NCBI GenBank assembly: GCA_964457335.1
Contig: CAYWGD010000024.1
Location: 11,486-75,485, forward strand
Length of the DNA stretch: 64,000 nucleotides
Origin: CAJBVW01 sp964457335
Lineage (GTDB): Bacteria > Myxococcota_A > UBA796 > SXON01
Direction: 5' to 3'
Under the pieces are notes generated by a model. The model was not told the origin of the DNA and did no database searches. It was given only the letters and a program-made list of their open reading frames with translations. This document shows positions 16,521-25,250 of the stretch, piece by piece. The translations under genes were made by a program, and so were the position numbers. The number at the start of each line of letters is the position of its first letter. The first letter of the stretch is position 1.

Positions 16521-19500
16521 TCAACCCGAGAGCCAGCCTCCCTTCTGCCGCTCCGTCAGCCTACGCAGCTCGGACTGTGCGCGCCGGTGCGAAATCCGCG
16601 CGGCGCACAGGTCCTCGAACACGCGGCGCGCTTGCGCGCGGCGCGCGATGGCGTCGAACGGATCGAGGATCCGCTCGACCCCGTCGAGCACTTTTGCGAG
16701 ACGACCACGGGGCCGGGTGCCCTCCCGCCGGGCGGTGAGGAGCCCGTCCCGGCGCTCGGTGATGGTCTGCACCAGGAGGTGGACGCGCTGCCCGACCCGG
16801 GCATCGGACCGGAGCGGCTCGAGCGCGGCCAGCGCGGCGTCGCAGGCCAGCACGGTGCCGAAGGGGATGGCCTCGATCCGGTCGAGCGCGCCCGCCCGGC
16901 GGGCGGGGTCCTGGAGCGCCACGAGGTGCGCCTGGAGCTCGCGCCACCACACCCACTGGTAGGCGAAGTCGAGGCCCGTCCCCTTGATGTTCTGGACGCC
17001 CATGATCCAGGTGTCGGTGCCCGGGGGCGCCGCGCGGACGGCCGTGGCGATGATGCGGTCGCCGGAGGCCTTGCTGTCCTCCACCACCACGAGCGAGGCG
17101 CGCGCCACCGCGTGGTAGAGCGCCCGGGCCTGCGTGACCGGGGCGTGGAGGGCGGCGCGGCGGGCCAGGAAGCGGGCGAGCGCGTCGACGAGCGCGTCCG
17201 GGAGATCGGCCGCGTCGGGCGCGTCGCCCAGGCGGGACGCGACGTCGCGGAGGCCCTCTGCGGCCTCGCGCGCGTCGTCCCAGCCGTGCGGGGTGGCGGT
17301 GAGCCCCTGCACCGCGGCGGCCCAGCCCTCGCGCGCCTTGTCCGGCACGCCGAGCCGCGCGCCGGCGGCCTGGGCGAGCGCGGTGGGATCGACCACGCGG
17401 AGGTGCGCGAAGACGGCGTCCACCCGGCGCGGATCCCCGTCGAGCGCGGAGCGGTCGAGCCGCTCCTCGACGGCCTGCTCGAAGTACTGCACGAGCCCGT
17501 GCAGGTTCGTGCCGATGAGCACGTGCCGGTGGGCGTCCGCCTGGTTCGCGAGGATCTCGGCGAAGACGCGGCTCCGCGCGACGCGGTCGGCGCGGTTGTT
17601 CACGACCGTCACGTTCCAGCGGCCGGCCGGGACCTCGGTGGCCGCGAAGCCGGTGTGGCGCCAGTTGTGGCGGAAGGAGAGCGCGTCGTTCGCGGACATG
17701 CCGTTCACGAAGCGCACCGTGCGCCCGAGGTGCGGCGCCGGCGGGCACACGATGAGCGCGCCGAGGTCGGGCACCACGTGCTCGGCCATCAACCCGATCG
17801 CCTCCACCCGCGACACGCCGAGGGACTCCGCGAGCGCGGCCACGAGCGCGACGTTGGCGGGGTGCTCGGCGTGCGGGAGGCGGTCGAGCAGGTCCTGGGG
17901 GATGAGCTCCCGGTCCTTGCGCCGGACGGGGGCGAGCACGGTGTCGCGGCGGGTCGCCTCCTCCTCGAGCACCGGGAGCATGTTCTCCTCGGTGGTGAAC
18001 AGGAGCGAGCCCGGGGGCGCGAACCCGCCGAGGGCCTGGGCCACGTCCATGCCCGTGGGGCCCTGGATGTCCTCGTGGTCGGGGTAGGCGTTCGTCAGCG
18101 TGCTCACGTCGTCGCGCATCCAGCCGTTCTGGAGGATGTCGACGTAGATGGGGTTGAGGCCCATGCACTCCCACAACATCGTCCGGGCGCCGAGGCGCGC
18201 CGCGAGGTCGGTCACCGCGACCTGCTCCCAGATCGTGGCCTTGTCGTGCGGGCGGAAGAGGAAGAGCTCGACGGCGTGCCCGCCGGGCGGCGCGTGGAGC
18301 ACCATGGCCTCGCAGCCCGTGGTCTTCGAGAGGAAGGGCACGCCGAGCCCCTCGAAGAGCCCGGCCTTGAGCCGCTCCGTGCCGCTCTTCCCGCGGGTGC
18401 CCCAGCCGCCCACGACGAGCGGGAGCTTGCGACGCGCGCGCCGCAGCTTCTGCTTCTCCGCGGCGCCGCGCCCGAGCAGCACGGCCGCGAGGATCCCCAC
18501 CACGATGCCGAGGTGCGCGAGCGACGCCGACCCCATGCTCACGAGGTAGGCGATCGGGCTCACGACCGCGCCGAAGTAGCGCTGGGACGGGCCGTTTCGC
18601 CCCTCGAAGCGGGTGTCGAAGCCCAGCGCCGCGAGCGCTTCGACGTAGCGGCCCTTCCGCGAGGCGTCCGCCTCGGCGAGCACGGCGCCGCGCAGCGCGT
18701 CGAAGCGGGCGTAGGCCGCCGTCAGGCCGAGCCAGGCGCGGGTGCGCGCGGAGGAGTCGGTCGGTGGGCGGACGCGGGTGATGCCCTCGGCGGTCACGAT
18801 GCGTACCTCCTCGCGCCCGAGCGCGTGGAGGTAGTCGTCGACCATCGGGACGGCGGGCTCCCAGCCGCCCTCGCGGTCCGAGCGGACGCGCTGGCCGGGG
18901 ACGCCGGTGGGGCTCTCCTCGGCGAGGCCGACGGGCGGGACGCGGATGGGCCCGGCGTCGGCGCGGCCGAGGGCGTGGCTGTGCCCCTGGCGCTTGGCGG
19001 GGGCCGGCGTGCGCAGCTCGTGCAGGAGCCGCCAGAGGCGGGGGCGCATGACGTCGCCGCGCGTGACGACGACGGCGCTCCCGCGTGGCTCCAGGGAGTA
19101 GCCGAAGCCCGCCGCGGCGAAGGGGACGAGCGCGGCGGCGAGGTCCTCGGGCGTCACGCCGTCGGGGAGGGGGACCTCGCGGCGCTCCTCGGGCCGGAGC
19201 GAGGCGAGCGACCGCGCCACCTCCCACGCGGGCCCGCGCGCGACGCGGGCGAGCAGCAGCACGTGGGCGGCGCGCCGGGCGTCCTCCGGGGTGCCCTCGC
19301 GGGCCATGGTCTCCAGCCGGTCGACGAGCACCGCCGGGAGCCGGGTGCCGGCCTCGGCCGCGGCGCGCGCCGCGTCGAGCGCGAACGAGGCCACGAGCGG
19401 CACGTCGCCGAGGCGGTTCACGATGGCGATGAGCCCGGCCTCCCCCGCGCGGCCCAGGCTGTCCACGGCGCGGGCGCGCACGCGGGGGAGGGGATCCGTG

Positions 19501-20462
19501 GCGGCGAGGGTCGCGAGGCGGTGCAGGGCCGAGGCGTCGCCGCCGCCGAGGCGCGCGGTGAGCCCGTCCACGAGGGCGGCGCGCACGAGCTCGGAGGGGT
19601 CGGTGACCCGGCCGGTGGCGAGGGCCGAGGCCCAGGGGTAGGGGAGCTGGAGGAGCAGCTCCACGGCGCGGGCGCGCACGAGGAAGCTCTCCCGGCCGTC
19701 CAGCTCGCCGAGCACGGCGACGAGCCAGCGCCGCGCGCGGACCTCCGGAAGCCCGACGACCACGTCGAGCGCGGCGCGCCGGACCCAGGGATCCTCGGCG
19801 GGCGCGCGGACGACCTCCTCGAGCACGGCGAGCGGGGCCTCCCGGGCCTGCTTCGCCGTGGCGGCCGAGGCGGCGGCCACGGGCGGGTGGGCCAGCGCCC
19901 GGGCGAGCGCGGCCGCGGCGGCGCGGCGGGTGGCCGGGCGCCGCTCGCTCCGCACCAGCTCCGCGAGGAGCGTCGGCGCGCCCGCGGCGGTCCAGCGGTG
20001 CAGCGGCAGCTCGAGCGCGAGCCCGCCGAGCGCGCGCGCGACGAGCTCGATCCGCGCGCCTTCGGCCTCGATCCGCGCGCCCTCCCGCTCGAGCAGCGCG
20101 TCCACGTCGAGGTTGCGGCGGAGCGCCGCGAGATCGGCGCGGCGGGCGCGCCCCGGCGGGACGGTGGCGCGGACGTGCCGCCGGAGCGCCACGTCGAGCG
20201 CCTGGGCGTCGCTCGTCGCGGCGAAGCCGCGGAGGGCCTCGGCGCGCGCGGTCACCTCCTCGCGGGCGGCGAGCGCCTCGCGGGCGGCCGCCACGAGGCT
20301 CGCGGCGGCCGCGGCGCGATCCGACGGCTCGAAGCCCGGGCGCGCGGCGAGCTCCACGATCTCGGGCGCGCGCACCCGGGCGGTGAGGGGGTCGACCCAC
20401 GCGGCGAGGGCGCGGGCGGCGTCGTTGGGGAGCGGGGGAGCGGGGCGGATGTCGGTGTGCAT
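16521..20462 (-). CDS. pgsB: PgsB/CapB-type poly-amino-acid ligase fused to an N-terminal HEAT-like module
   Basis: 1313-aa protein, about three times the length of Bacillus PgsB (known to be roughly 390 aa). Residues about 90-440 are Ala/Leu/Arg-rich helical repeats resembling HEAT repeats. A hydrophobic helix near 640-660 (LGIVVGILAAVLLG) precedes the ATP-dependent amide-ligase domain: P-loop GGWGTRGKSGTERL near 688, then FLSKTTGCEAM, MLWECMGLNP and LTNAYPDHEDIQGPTG, all matching the Mur-ligase-like PgsB core, which activates a carboxyl as acyl-phosphate and joins it to an amine. A further ~250 residues follow. It is the last gene of a six-gene minus-strand operon; its ATG overlaps the upstream stop by one base. 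PgsC- and CapA-like genes in the locus support a polymer-synthase role; the monomer is unknown. Confidence 0.82.
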   Translation of the reverse strand: MHTDIRPAPPLPNDAARALAAWVDPLTARVRAPEIVELAARPGFEPSDRAAAAASLVAAAREALAAREEVTARAEALRGFAATSDAQALDVALRRHVRATVPPGRARRADLAALRRNLDVDALLEREGARIEAEGARIELVARALGGLALELPLHRWTAAGAPTLLAELVRSERRPATRRAAAAALARALAHPPVAAASAATAKQAREAPLAVLEEVVRAPAEDPWVRRAALDVVVGLPEVRARRWLVAVLGELDGRESFLVRARAVELLLQLPYPWASALATGRVTDPSELVRAALVDGLTARLGGGDASALHRLATLAATDPLPRVRARAVDSLGRAGEAGLIAIVNRLGDVPLVASFALDAARAAAEAGTRLPAVLVDRLETMAREGTPEDARRAAHVLLLARVARGPAWEVARSLASLRPEERREVPLPDGVTPEDLAAALVPFAAAGFGYSLEPRGSAVVVTRGDVMRPRLWRLLHELRTPAPAKRQGHSHALGRADAGPIRVPPVGLAEESPTGVPGQRVRSDREGGWEPAVPMVDDYLHALGREEVRIVTAEGITRVRPPTDSSARTRAWLGLTAAYARFDALRGAVLAEADASRKGRYVEALAALGFDTRFEGRNGPSQRYFGAVVSPIAYLVSMGSASLAHLGIVVGILAAVLLGRGAAEKQKLRRARRKLPLVVGGWGTRGKSGTERLKAGLFEGLGVPFLSKTTGCEAMVLHAPPGGHAVELFLFRPHDKATIWEQVAVTDLAARLGARTMLWECMGLNPIYVDILQNGWMRDDVSTLTNAYPDHEDIQGPTGMDVAQALGGFAPPGSLLFTTEENMLPVLEEEATRRDTVLAPVRRKDRELIPQDLLDRLPHAEHPANVALVAALAESLGVSRVEAIGLMAEHVVPDLGALIVCPPAPHLGRTVRFVNGMSANDALSFRHNWRHTGFAATEVPAGRWNVTVVNNRADRVARSRVFAEILANQADAHRHVLIGTNLHGLVQYFEQAVEERLDRSALDGDPRRVDAVFAHLRVVDPTALAQAAGARLGVPDKAREGWAAAVQGLTATPHGWDDAREAAEGLRDVASRLGDAPDAADLPDALVDALARFLARRAALHAPVTQARALYHAVARASLVVVEDSKASGDRIIATAVRAAPPGTDTWIMGVQNIKGTGLDFAYQWVWWRELQAHLVALQDPARRAGALDRIEAIPFGTVLACDAALAALEPLRSDARVGQRVHLLVQTITERRDGLLTARREGTRPRGRLAKVLDGVERILDPFDAIARRAQARRVFEDLCAARISHRRAQSELRRLTERQKGGWLSG

Positions 20463-23400
20463 CAGAACGGATCTCGGGCGCTTCGGAAGGCCTCGGCGCC
20501 AGGGGGAAGGTCGTGGAGGCCGCGTCCGTCGGACCACAGCACGGTGAGGCCGAGCTCGCCCTCCAAGCCGTCGTCGGAGAGGGCGACGGCGGCGCCCACC
20601 GAGATCCGGCGGTCGCCCGTGGTCCAGAGGCCGAGGTCGGAGGAGAGCGCGACCCGCGGGTCCCAGTCCTCGCGGAGGCGGTAGAGGTCGGTGAAGCGCC
20701 GGGCGAGGGCGGCATCGACGCCCACCACGACGAGGTCGCCGAGGAGGAGCCGGGCCTTGCCGAACACGCGGGCGCGGTCGAGCGAGGGGCCGGTGTTGCT
20801 CGTGGCGTCCACCCCCACCTGGGCCGAGAGGTCGCGCCACGGCCGGGCGACGAGGCTCGTGCCGAGCTCGAGCGCGACGGGATGATCGAGGCCCCAGCGG
20901 TTCCAGGCGCGCGGGTCGACCCGGGCGTCCGGTGGGCCGCTCTGCCAGCCGCCCTGGAGCTGGCCGTCGAGGCGGACCGCCACGTCCGCGCCCAGGGCGA
21001 GGTCGTGGCGCGCCGTGATCGCGCCGCGCACGTGGCCCGCCGTGACCGAGCCCTCGGGGGCCTCGTCCCAGGGGAGCACGGCGTGCCCGGCGCCACCGCC
21101 GAGGTCGCCGCGGAGCCAGCCGCCGTCCCAGGTCCGCGCCGCCGCGAACCCCGCCCCGAGCGCGAGGTGCGGGCCGCGCGCCCAGGCCGTCGCGCCGGTC
21201 CAGGTGTCCCCGTCGGTGCGGAGCCACTGGCCCTCGACCTCCGCGGCGTCCCAGCCGGTCCCGTCGGGGAGCGCGTCGTGGACGCCGCGGACGCCGACCT
21301 CCCGCGACGCGCCATGCCCGGGGAGCGCGCGCTCCACGGAGTCCGGGGCCGCGGCGTCGAACAGCGGCCCGAGGGCCTCCCGCGGGAGCGCGGGCTCCGG
21401 GGGCGTCGTCGCGACGGGCGGCGGGGGCGGGGGCCGCTCCCTGAGTTCGCCGCGGGCGAGGAGGACGTCGGCGTCGCCGACGACGCGCACCGTGACGGGC
21501 CCGGTCTCCACGAGCGGGATCACGCCCCGGGTGGCGGCGTCCAGGGTGAGGGTCCGGTCGCCCGCCTCCACGCGCGCCGCCCCGCGGAGCACCTCGACGC
21601 GCAGGGGCGCGCCGCCGGCGATCGTCGCGACGAGGGGGTGCCCCGGCGACGCCCGGAGCGCCGTCCGGGACAGATCCGGCACGAACACCTCGCCGTCCCG
21701 CAGCGTGCGCACCGCGACCGCGGCGCCGGCGCCCGGGCCGACGAGCTCGATCGTGTGGGTGCCGCCGCCCTTCGCGGAGAGCGTGCGGACGGCGCCGTCG
21801 GGGATCTCCACGGTCCGCGCGACGCCGTCGACGAGCGCGTCCACGTGGCACGGCGCGCCCGGGCCCCGCTCGTCGCGGCAGAAGAGCTCGATCGAGAGGC
21901 TCCCCGACGCGCGGAGCACCTCGAAGCCGTCTCCGCGCAGGACCAGCGCGTCGTCGACGTCCCAGGGGGCGCCGAGCATGGCCGCGCGCGCCTTGCCGGC
22001 GAGGGTGGGCTCCGAGGCGCCCGCCGTGCGGGGAACGGAGACGAGCCCGTCACCGGCGTCCGCGCGGCGGATCGGCGTCCAGCGCGTGCGCGCGCGGAGG
22101 TCCTCGGCGAGCTCGCTCTCCGCCGCGCCCGCGTCCAGCGCGGCCCGCCAGGCGCGGGCGAGGTCGCCGCGATCGAGCAGCGCCTCGCCCGCCGCGAGCT
22201 GCAGCCACGGCGCCTCGGCGCGCCCGGCGAGGTCCTCGAGGAGCCCCTCGGCCGGGAGGCCCGCGCCCTGGCCCGACACGTCCGCGACGGAGCGGGCCTC
22301 GCCGGTGCGCGCGAGCGCCGCCTCGAGGGTGCGCGGCCCGGGGGCGGCCGCGGTGGCGATCGCGGGCACGGTCGCCGCGCGGAGGGCGTCGGCGCGGGCG
22401 GCCAGGGCGGCGTCGGCGCCGCCGCGCACGCGATCGAGGTCCCGGCGCGCCATCGAGCGGAGGCCGAGCGCCGCCAGGATCCGCGCCCGGTCCAGCCGTG
22501 CGGCGGCGTCCCCCGCGTCGATCGCGCGGGTGAGGCGCGCGAGGTCGGCGAAGGGGTCGTCGCCGAGCGCGAGCGGGGCCGGCGGAAGCGGCTCGGGCAT
22601 GCGCGGGGTGCGGAGCGCCACGGAGACCACGGACCCGGGCTCGCCGTCGAGGGTGAACGCGGTGCCGTGGGGCGGCACGCGGATGGGCTCGGACACGCCG
22701 TCGGGGCCGATGGTCACGGGCTCGAGGTGGCCGTCGTCGAACGCGACGGTCCGCGCGCCCTGGCCCGTCACGCGGATCCACGCCTCCACGCCCGGGTCCG
22801 GTACGGTCCAACGGGCCGGGAGCACGGTGGGCACGTGCTCGTAGACGCGCTCGCCCTGCGGCGCGACCTCGGGGTCGAGCACGAGCACCGTGCCCTCCTC
22901 CACGGTCAGGGTGTGCGCCCCCGCGACGAGCGCCTCGTCGAGCGGGCCCTCGCCGGCCCGGAGCTCCCCGTCCACGCGGTAGCGCGCCCAGGTGTCGGCG
23001 CGGAGGCGGAGCACCGGGAAGAGGCCCTCGCCGGGATCCGGCAGCGCGATCGCCACCTGCGTGCCCGCCGCGACGCGCACGCGCGGGATGCCGGGCCCGG
23101 CGGCGTCGAGGCGGGTCGGGCCGGGCGTCGCGGCGGGATCGGGCGCCAGCGTCGTCCACCGCGTCGCGAGCGCGGCCTCGCGCACCGCGCGCATCGCGGG
23201 GCTCGGGCCCCACGGGACCGAAGGCGCGGCGTCGTAGAGGAGCGCGAGGCCCGCCGCCCGCGACCCGCCCAGGCCGTCCATCCAGCGGGCGAGCGAGGCC
23301 AGGTCGGGGTCCCGCGCGCGGAGGACGAGCGAGAGCACGACCTCGGGGGGCAACCCGTCGGCGCGGCGGAGCGCTGCGTCGGCGAGCAGCTCCAGGGCCT

Positions 23401-24427
23401 CGGGGGAGGCGTCGTGGGGCTCGGTGAGGGCGAGGAGCTCGGAGGCCGGCGCCACGTCCATCCACCGGGCGCGGGCGAGCTCGCCGACGGCGCCCGGGGT
23501 GTCGAGGAGGTCCGGCAGGAGCCGGGCCGCCGTCGGGAAGTCGCCGGCAAGCCAGGCGGCTTCGGCGATGTCGAGGGCGGAGCGGGGCGCGCGGGGGTTC
23601 GGGGGAGGGACGGCGCCCATCCCCGCGGTGGGGGCGAAGAGCGCGGGGCGGAGGCTCAGGACCGTGGCGCGCACCTCGGTGCCCGCGTCGGACGGGAAGG
23701 CCTCGAGCCGGTGGAACCCCGGCGGGATCCAGCGCCGCGCCGAGATCGGCGCGGAGCCGGTCGACGCGACGGGCAGGGGCGCCTGCTCGAGCCCGTCGAG
23801 CTGCACGCCGACGTGCTCTCGGACGAGCCGGCCCGTCGCGGCCGGCTTCACCGCGATGAGCACGAGGCCGGGGCCGCGCACGTGCACCGGGCGGTTCGCG
23901 ATGGAGCCCACCTCGTGCCGGCTCCGGTAGCCGCCCCCCTCGATCGGGCGCTCCAGCATGAGGTCGCGGAGCGCCCCCAGGCGCGTGGTCGGCGTGTCGC
24001 CGAGGGCCCGCCGCCGGAGCACGATCGACGCGCGGAGGCGCTCGCCACCCCAGGGCGGGGCCGGGAGGACCGCGTCCGCCGGCCCGTCGAGCCAGCGATC
24101 CAGGTCCCGCGCCCACACCTCCCACTCGCGCGCGCCGTCGGCGCCGCTCGCCGTGTGCACCCACACCTTCGCGCCCGGCTCCGCCACCACGCGGAGCGAG
24201 CGGGTGGTGCCGGCCGCGGGGATGAGCGTGCCGTCCGAGAGGCCGCGCGCGTCGACCACCCCGCCGTGCGGGTCGAGCACGGCCACCGGCGCGCCGGCGG
24301 GCATGACCACGAGCCGCACGGCGACGCCGGCGGGCACCTCGACGCCCCCGTCGGGCGGCAGCGGCGTGCCGACCGACCACGACGCGGCGGAGGCGACGGA
24401 CCACAACGTGTAGAGAAGCCCGGTCAT
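20462..24427 (-). CDS. Secreted TPR-like/beta-barrel protein, candidate outer-membrane exporter of the polymer
   Basis: 1321 aa with a signal peptide (MTGLLYTLWSVASAAS). The start overlaps the upstream stop (ATGA). The N-terminal and middle parts alternate beta-sandwich segments with Ala-rich helical hairpin repeats (about residues 600-800). A Pro-rich linker (RPPPPPPVATTPPEPALP) near 1010 leads into about 290 residues of alternating polar/hydrophobic strands (TGATAWARGPHLALGAGFAAAR, split by turns), and the chain ends in DPF. A C-terminal Phe after predicted strands is the usual outer-membrane beta-barrel signature. By analogy with PgaA or BcsC (helical repeats plus barrel), I infer an export pore, or an envelope scaffold, for the PgsB/PgsC polymer. 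No family was recognised with certainty. Confidence 0.55.
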   Translation of the reverse strand: MTGLLYTLWSVASAASWSVGTPLPPDGGVEVPAGVAVRLVVMPAGAPVAVLDPHGGVVDARGLSDGTLIPAAGTTRSLRVVAEPGAKVWVHTASGADGAREWEVWARDLDRWLDGPADAVLPAPPWGGERLRASIVLRRRALGDTPTTRLGALRDLMLERPIEGGGYRSRHEVGSIANRPVHVRGPGLVLIAVKPAATGRLVREHVGVQLDGLEQAPLPVASTGSAPISARRWIPPGFHRLEAFPSDAGTEVRATVLSLRPALFAPTAGMGAVPPPNPRAPRSALDIAEAAWLAGDFPTAARLLPDLLDTPGAVGELARARWMDVAPASELLALTEPHDASPEALELLADAALRRADGLPPEVVLSLVLRARDPDLASLARWMDGLGGSRAAGLALLYDAAPSVPWGPSPAMRAVREAALATRWTTLAPDPAATPGPTRLDAAGPGIPRVRVAAGTQVAIALPDPGEGLFPVLRLRADTWARYRVDGELRAGEGPLDEALVAGAHTLTVEEGTVLVLDPEVAPQGERVYEHVPTVLPARWTVPDPGVEAWIRVTGQGARTVAFDDGHLEPVTIGPDGVSEPIRVPPHGTAFTLDGEPGSVVSVALRTPRMPEPLPPAPLALGDDPFADLARLTRAIDAGDAAARLDRARILAALGLRSMARRDLDRVRGGADAALAARADALRAATVPAIATAAAPGPRTLEAALARTGEARSVADVSGQGAGLPAEGLLEDLAGRAEAPWLQLAAGEALLDRGDLARAWRAALDAGAAESELAEDLRARTRWTPIRRADAGDGLVSVPRTAGASEPTLAGKARAAMLGAPWDVDDALVLRGDGFEVLRASGSLSIELFCRDERGPGAPCHVDALVDGVARTVEIPDGAVRTLSAKGGGTHTIELVGPGAGAAVAVRTLRDGEVFVPDLSRTALRASPGHPLVATIAGGAPLRVEVLRGAARVEAGDRTLTLDAATRGVIPLVETGPVTVRVVGDADVLLARGELRERPPPPPPVATTPPEPALPREALGPLFDAAAPDSVERALPGHGASREVGVRGVHDALPDGTGWDAAEVEGQWLRTDGDTWTGATAWARGPHLALGAGFAAARTWDGGWLRGDLGGGAGHAVLPWDEAPEGSVTAGHVRGAITARHDLALGADVAVRLDGQLQGGWQSGPPDARVDPRAWNRWGLDHPVALELGTSLVARPWRDLSAQVGVDATSNTGPSLDRARVFGKARLLLGDLVVVGVDAALARRFTDLYRLREDWDPRVALSSDLGLWTTGDRRISVGAAVALSDDGLEGELGLTVLWSDGRGLHDLPPGAEAFRSARDPF

Positions 24428-25248
24428 CCCGCACCTCCGGCGATGAGGAGGAGCGCGTCGGAGAGGGCCGCCCGCAGGCCGGGCTCCTCGCCGAGCACGG
24501 CGCGCAGGCGCGCGCTGATCTCCAGGTGGAGGAAGCGCGCCCGCCCCGCGAGCAGCCGCCCCTGCACGTTCCCGCGGGCCGCCAGCGCCGGCACGTCCGC
24601 GCCGCTCCGCACGTCGGCGGCGCCGAGCGCCACGCCGATGCGCGTCATCGCGTCGGCCAGCCGGTCCGCGGGCAGCCGCGCGCCCCCGGCCGAGAGCACC
24701 GCGTCGGCGTCCGACGTGGTGGGGGCAAACCCGTGGAGCTGCACGAAGAGCGGGTCGTCGAGGGCCTCCGCGAGGCCGTCCGTGGCGGACTGGAACCAGC
24801 TCTCGGGCGCGTGCGCCGGATCGGCACCCGGCCCGGCGTTCCGGTGCACCGTGGCGATACATGCGGCCCGGAGCTCGCCCGCGTCGAACATCGCCGCGGT
24901 CACCGCCCCGGTGTGGAGGTCCGAGAAGGGGTGCGGCGCCTGCACGACGAGGTCCTCGGCGAGCGGACCGACCCGCAGCGCCACGAGCCCGACGCCGCGC
25001 GGCTCGCCCCGCTCGACGAGCCAGGCGACGTCGTCCTTCCGCAGGAGCTCGAGCCCCAGCGCGCCGGCGCGAGTGTGCGCGTCCGTGGGGAGCGTGCCCG
25101 CCGGGGCCGCGCGGGCGAGGTCGCGCACGAGCGCCGCGTACGCGAGCCGCTCGGCGGGGGTGGGGGTGGCCGGCGCGAGCTCGGACCGGCGCTCGCGTAC
25201 GAGCTCCCAGGTCCCCGCGTGGCCGAGGGTGGCGAACAGGAGGAACAT
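24424..25248 (-). CDS. Secreted protein of unknown function, possible polymer-processing enzyme
   Basis: 274 aa with a short signal peptide (MFLLFATLGHAG). I do not recognise the family securely. Potential active-site motifs are VVQAPHPFSDLHTG, ATVHRNAG, HAPESWFQSAT and FVQLHGF; the several conserved-looking His residues suggest a metal-dependent hydrolase. It starts two bases after the upstream stop and overlaps the downstream barrel gene by four bases, so it belongs to the PgsB/PgsC operon. In Gram-positive poly-gamma-glutamate loci the equivalent accessory gene encodes a hydrolase or transferase that cuts or anchors the polymer. That role is inference by position. Confidence 0.5.
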   Translation of the reverse strand: MFLLFATLGHAGTWELVRERRSELAPATPTPAERLAYAALVRDLARAAPAGTLPTDAHTRAGALGLELLRKDDVAWLVERGEPRGVGLVALRVGPLAEDLVVQAPHPFSDLHTGAVTAAMFDAGELRAACIATVHRNAGPGADPAHAPESWFQSATDGLAEALDDPLFVQLHGFAPTTSDADAVLSAGGARLPADRLADAMTRIGVALGAADVRSGADVPALAARGNVQGRLLAGRARFLHLEISARLRAVLGEEPGLRAALSDALLLIAGGAG

Positions 25249-25250
25249 CG

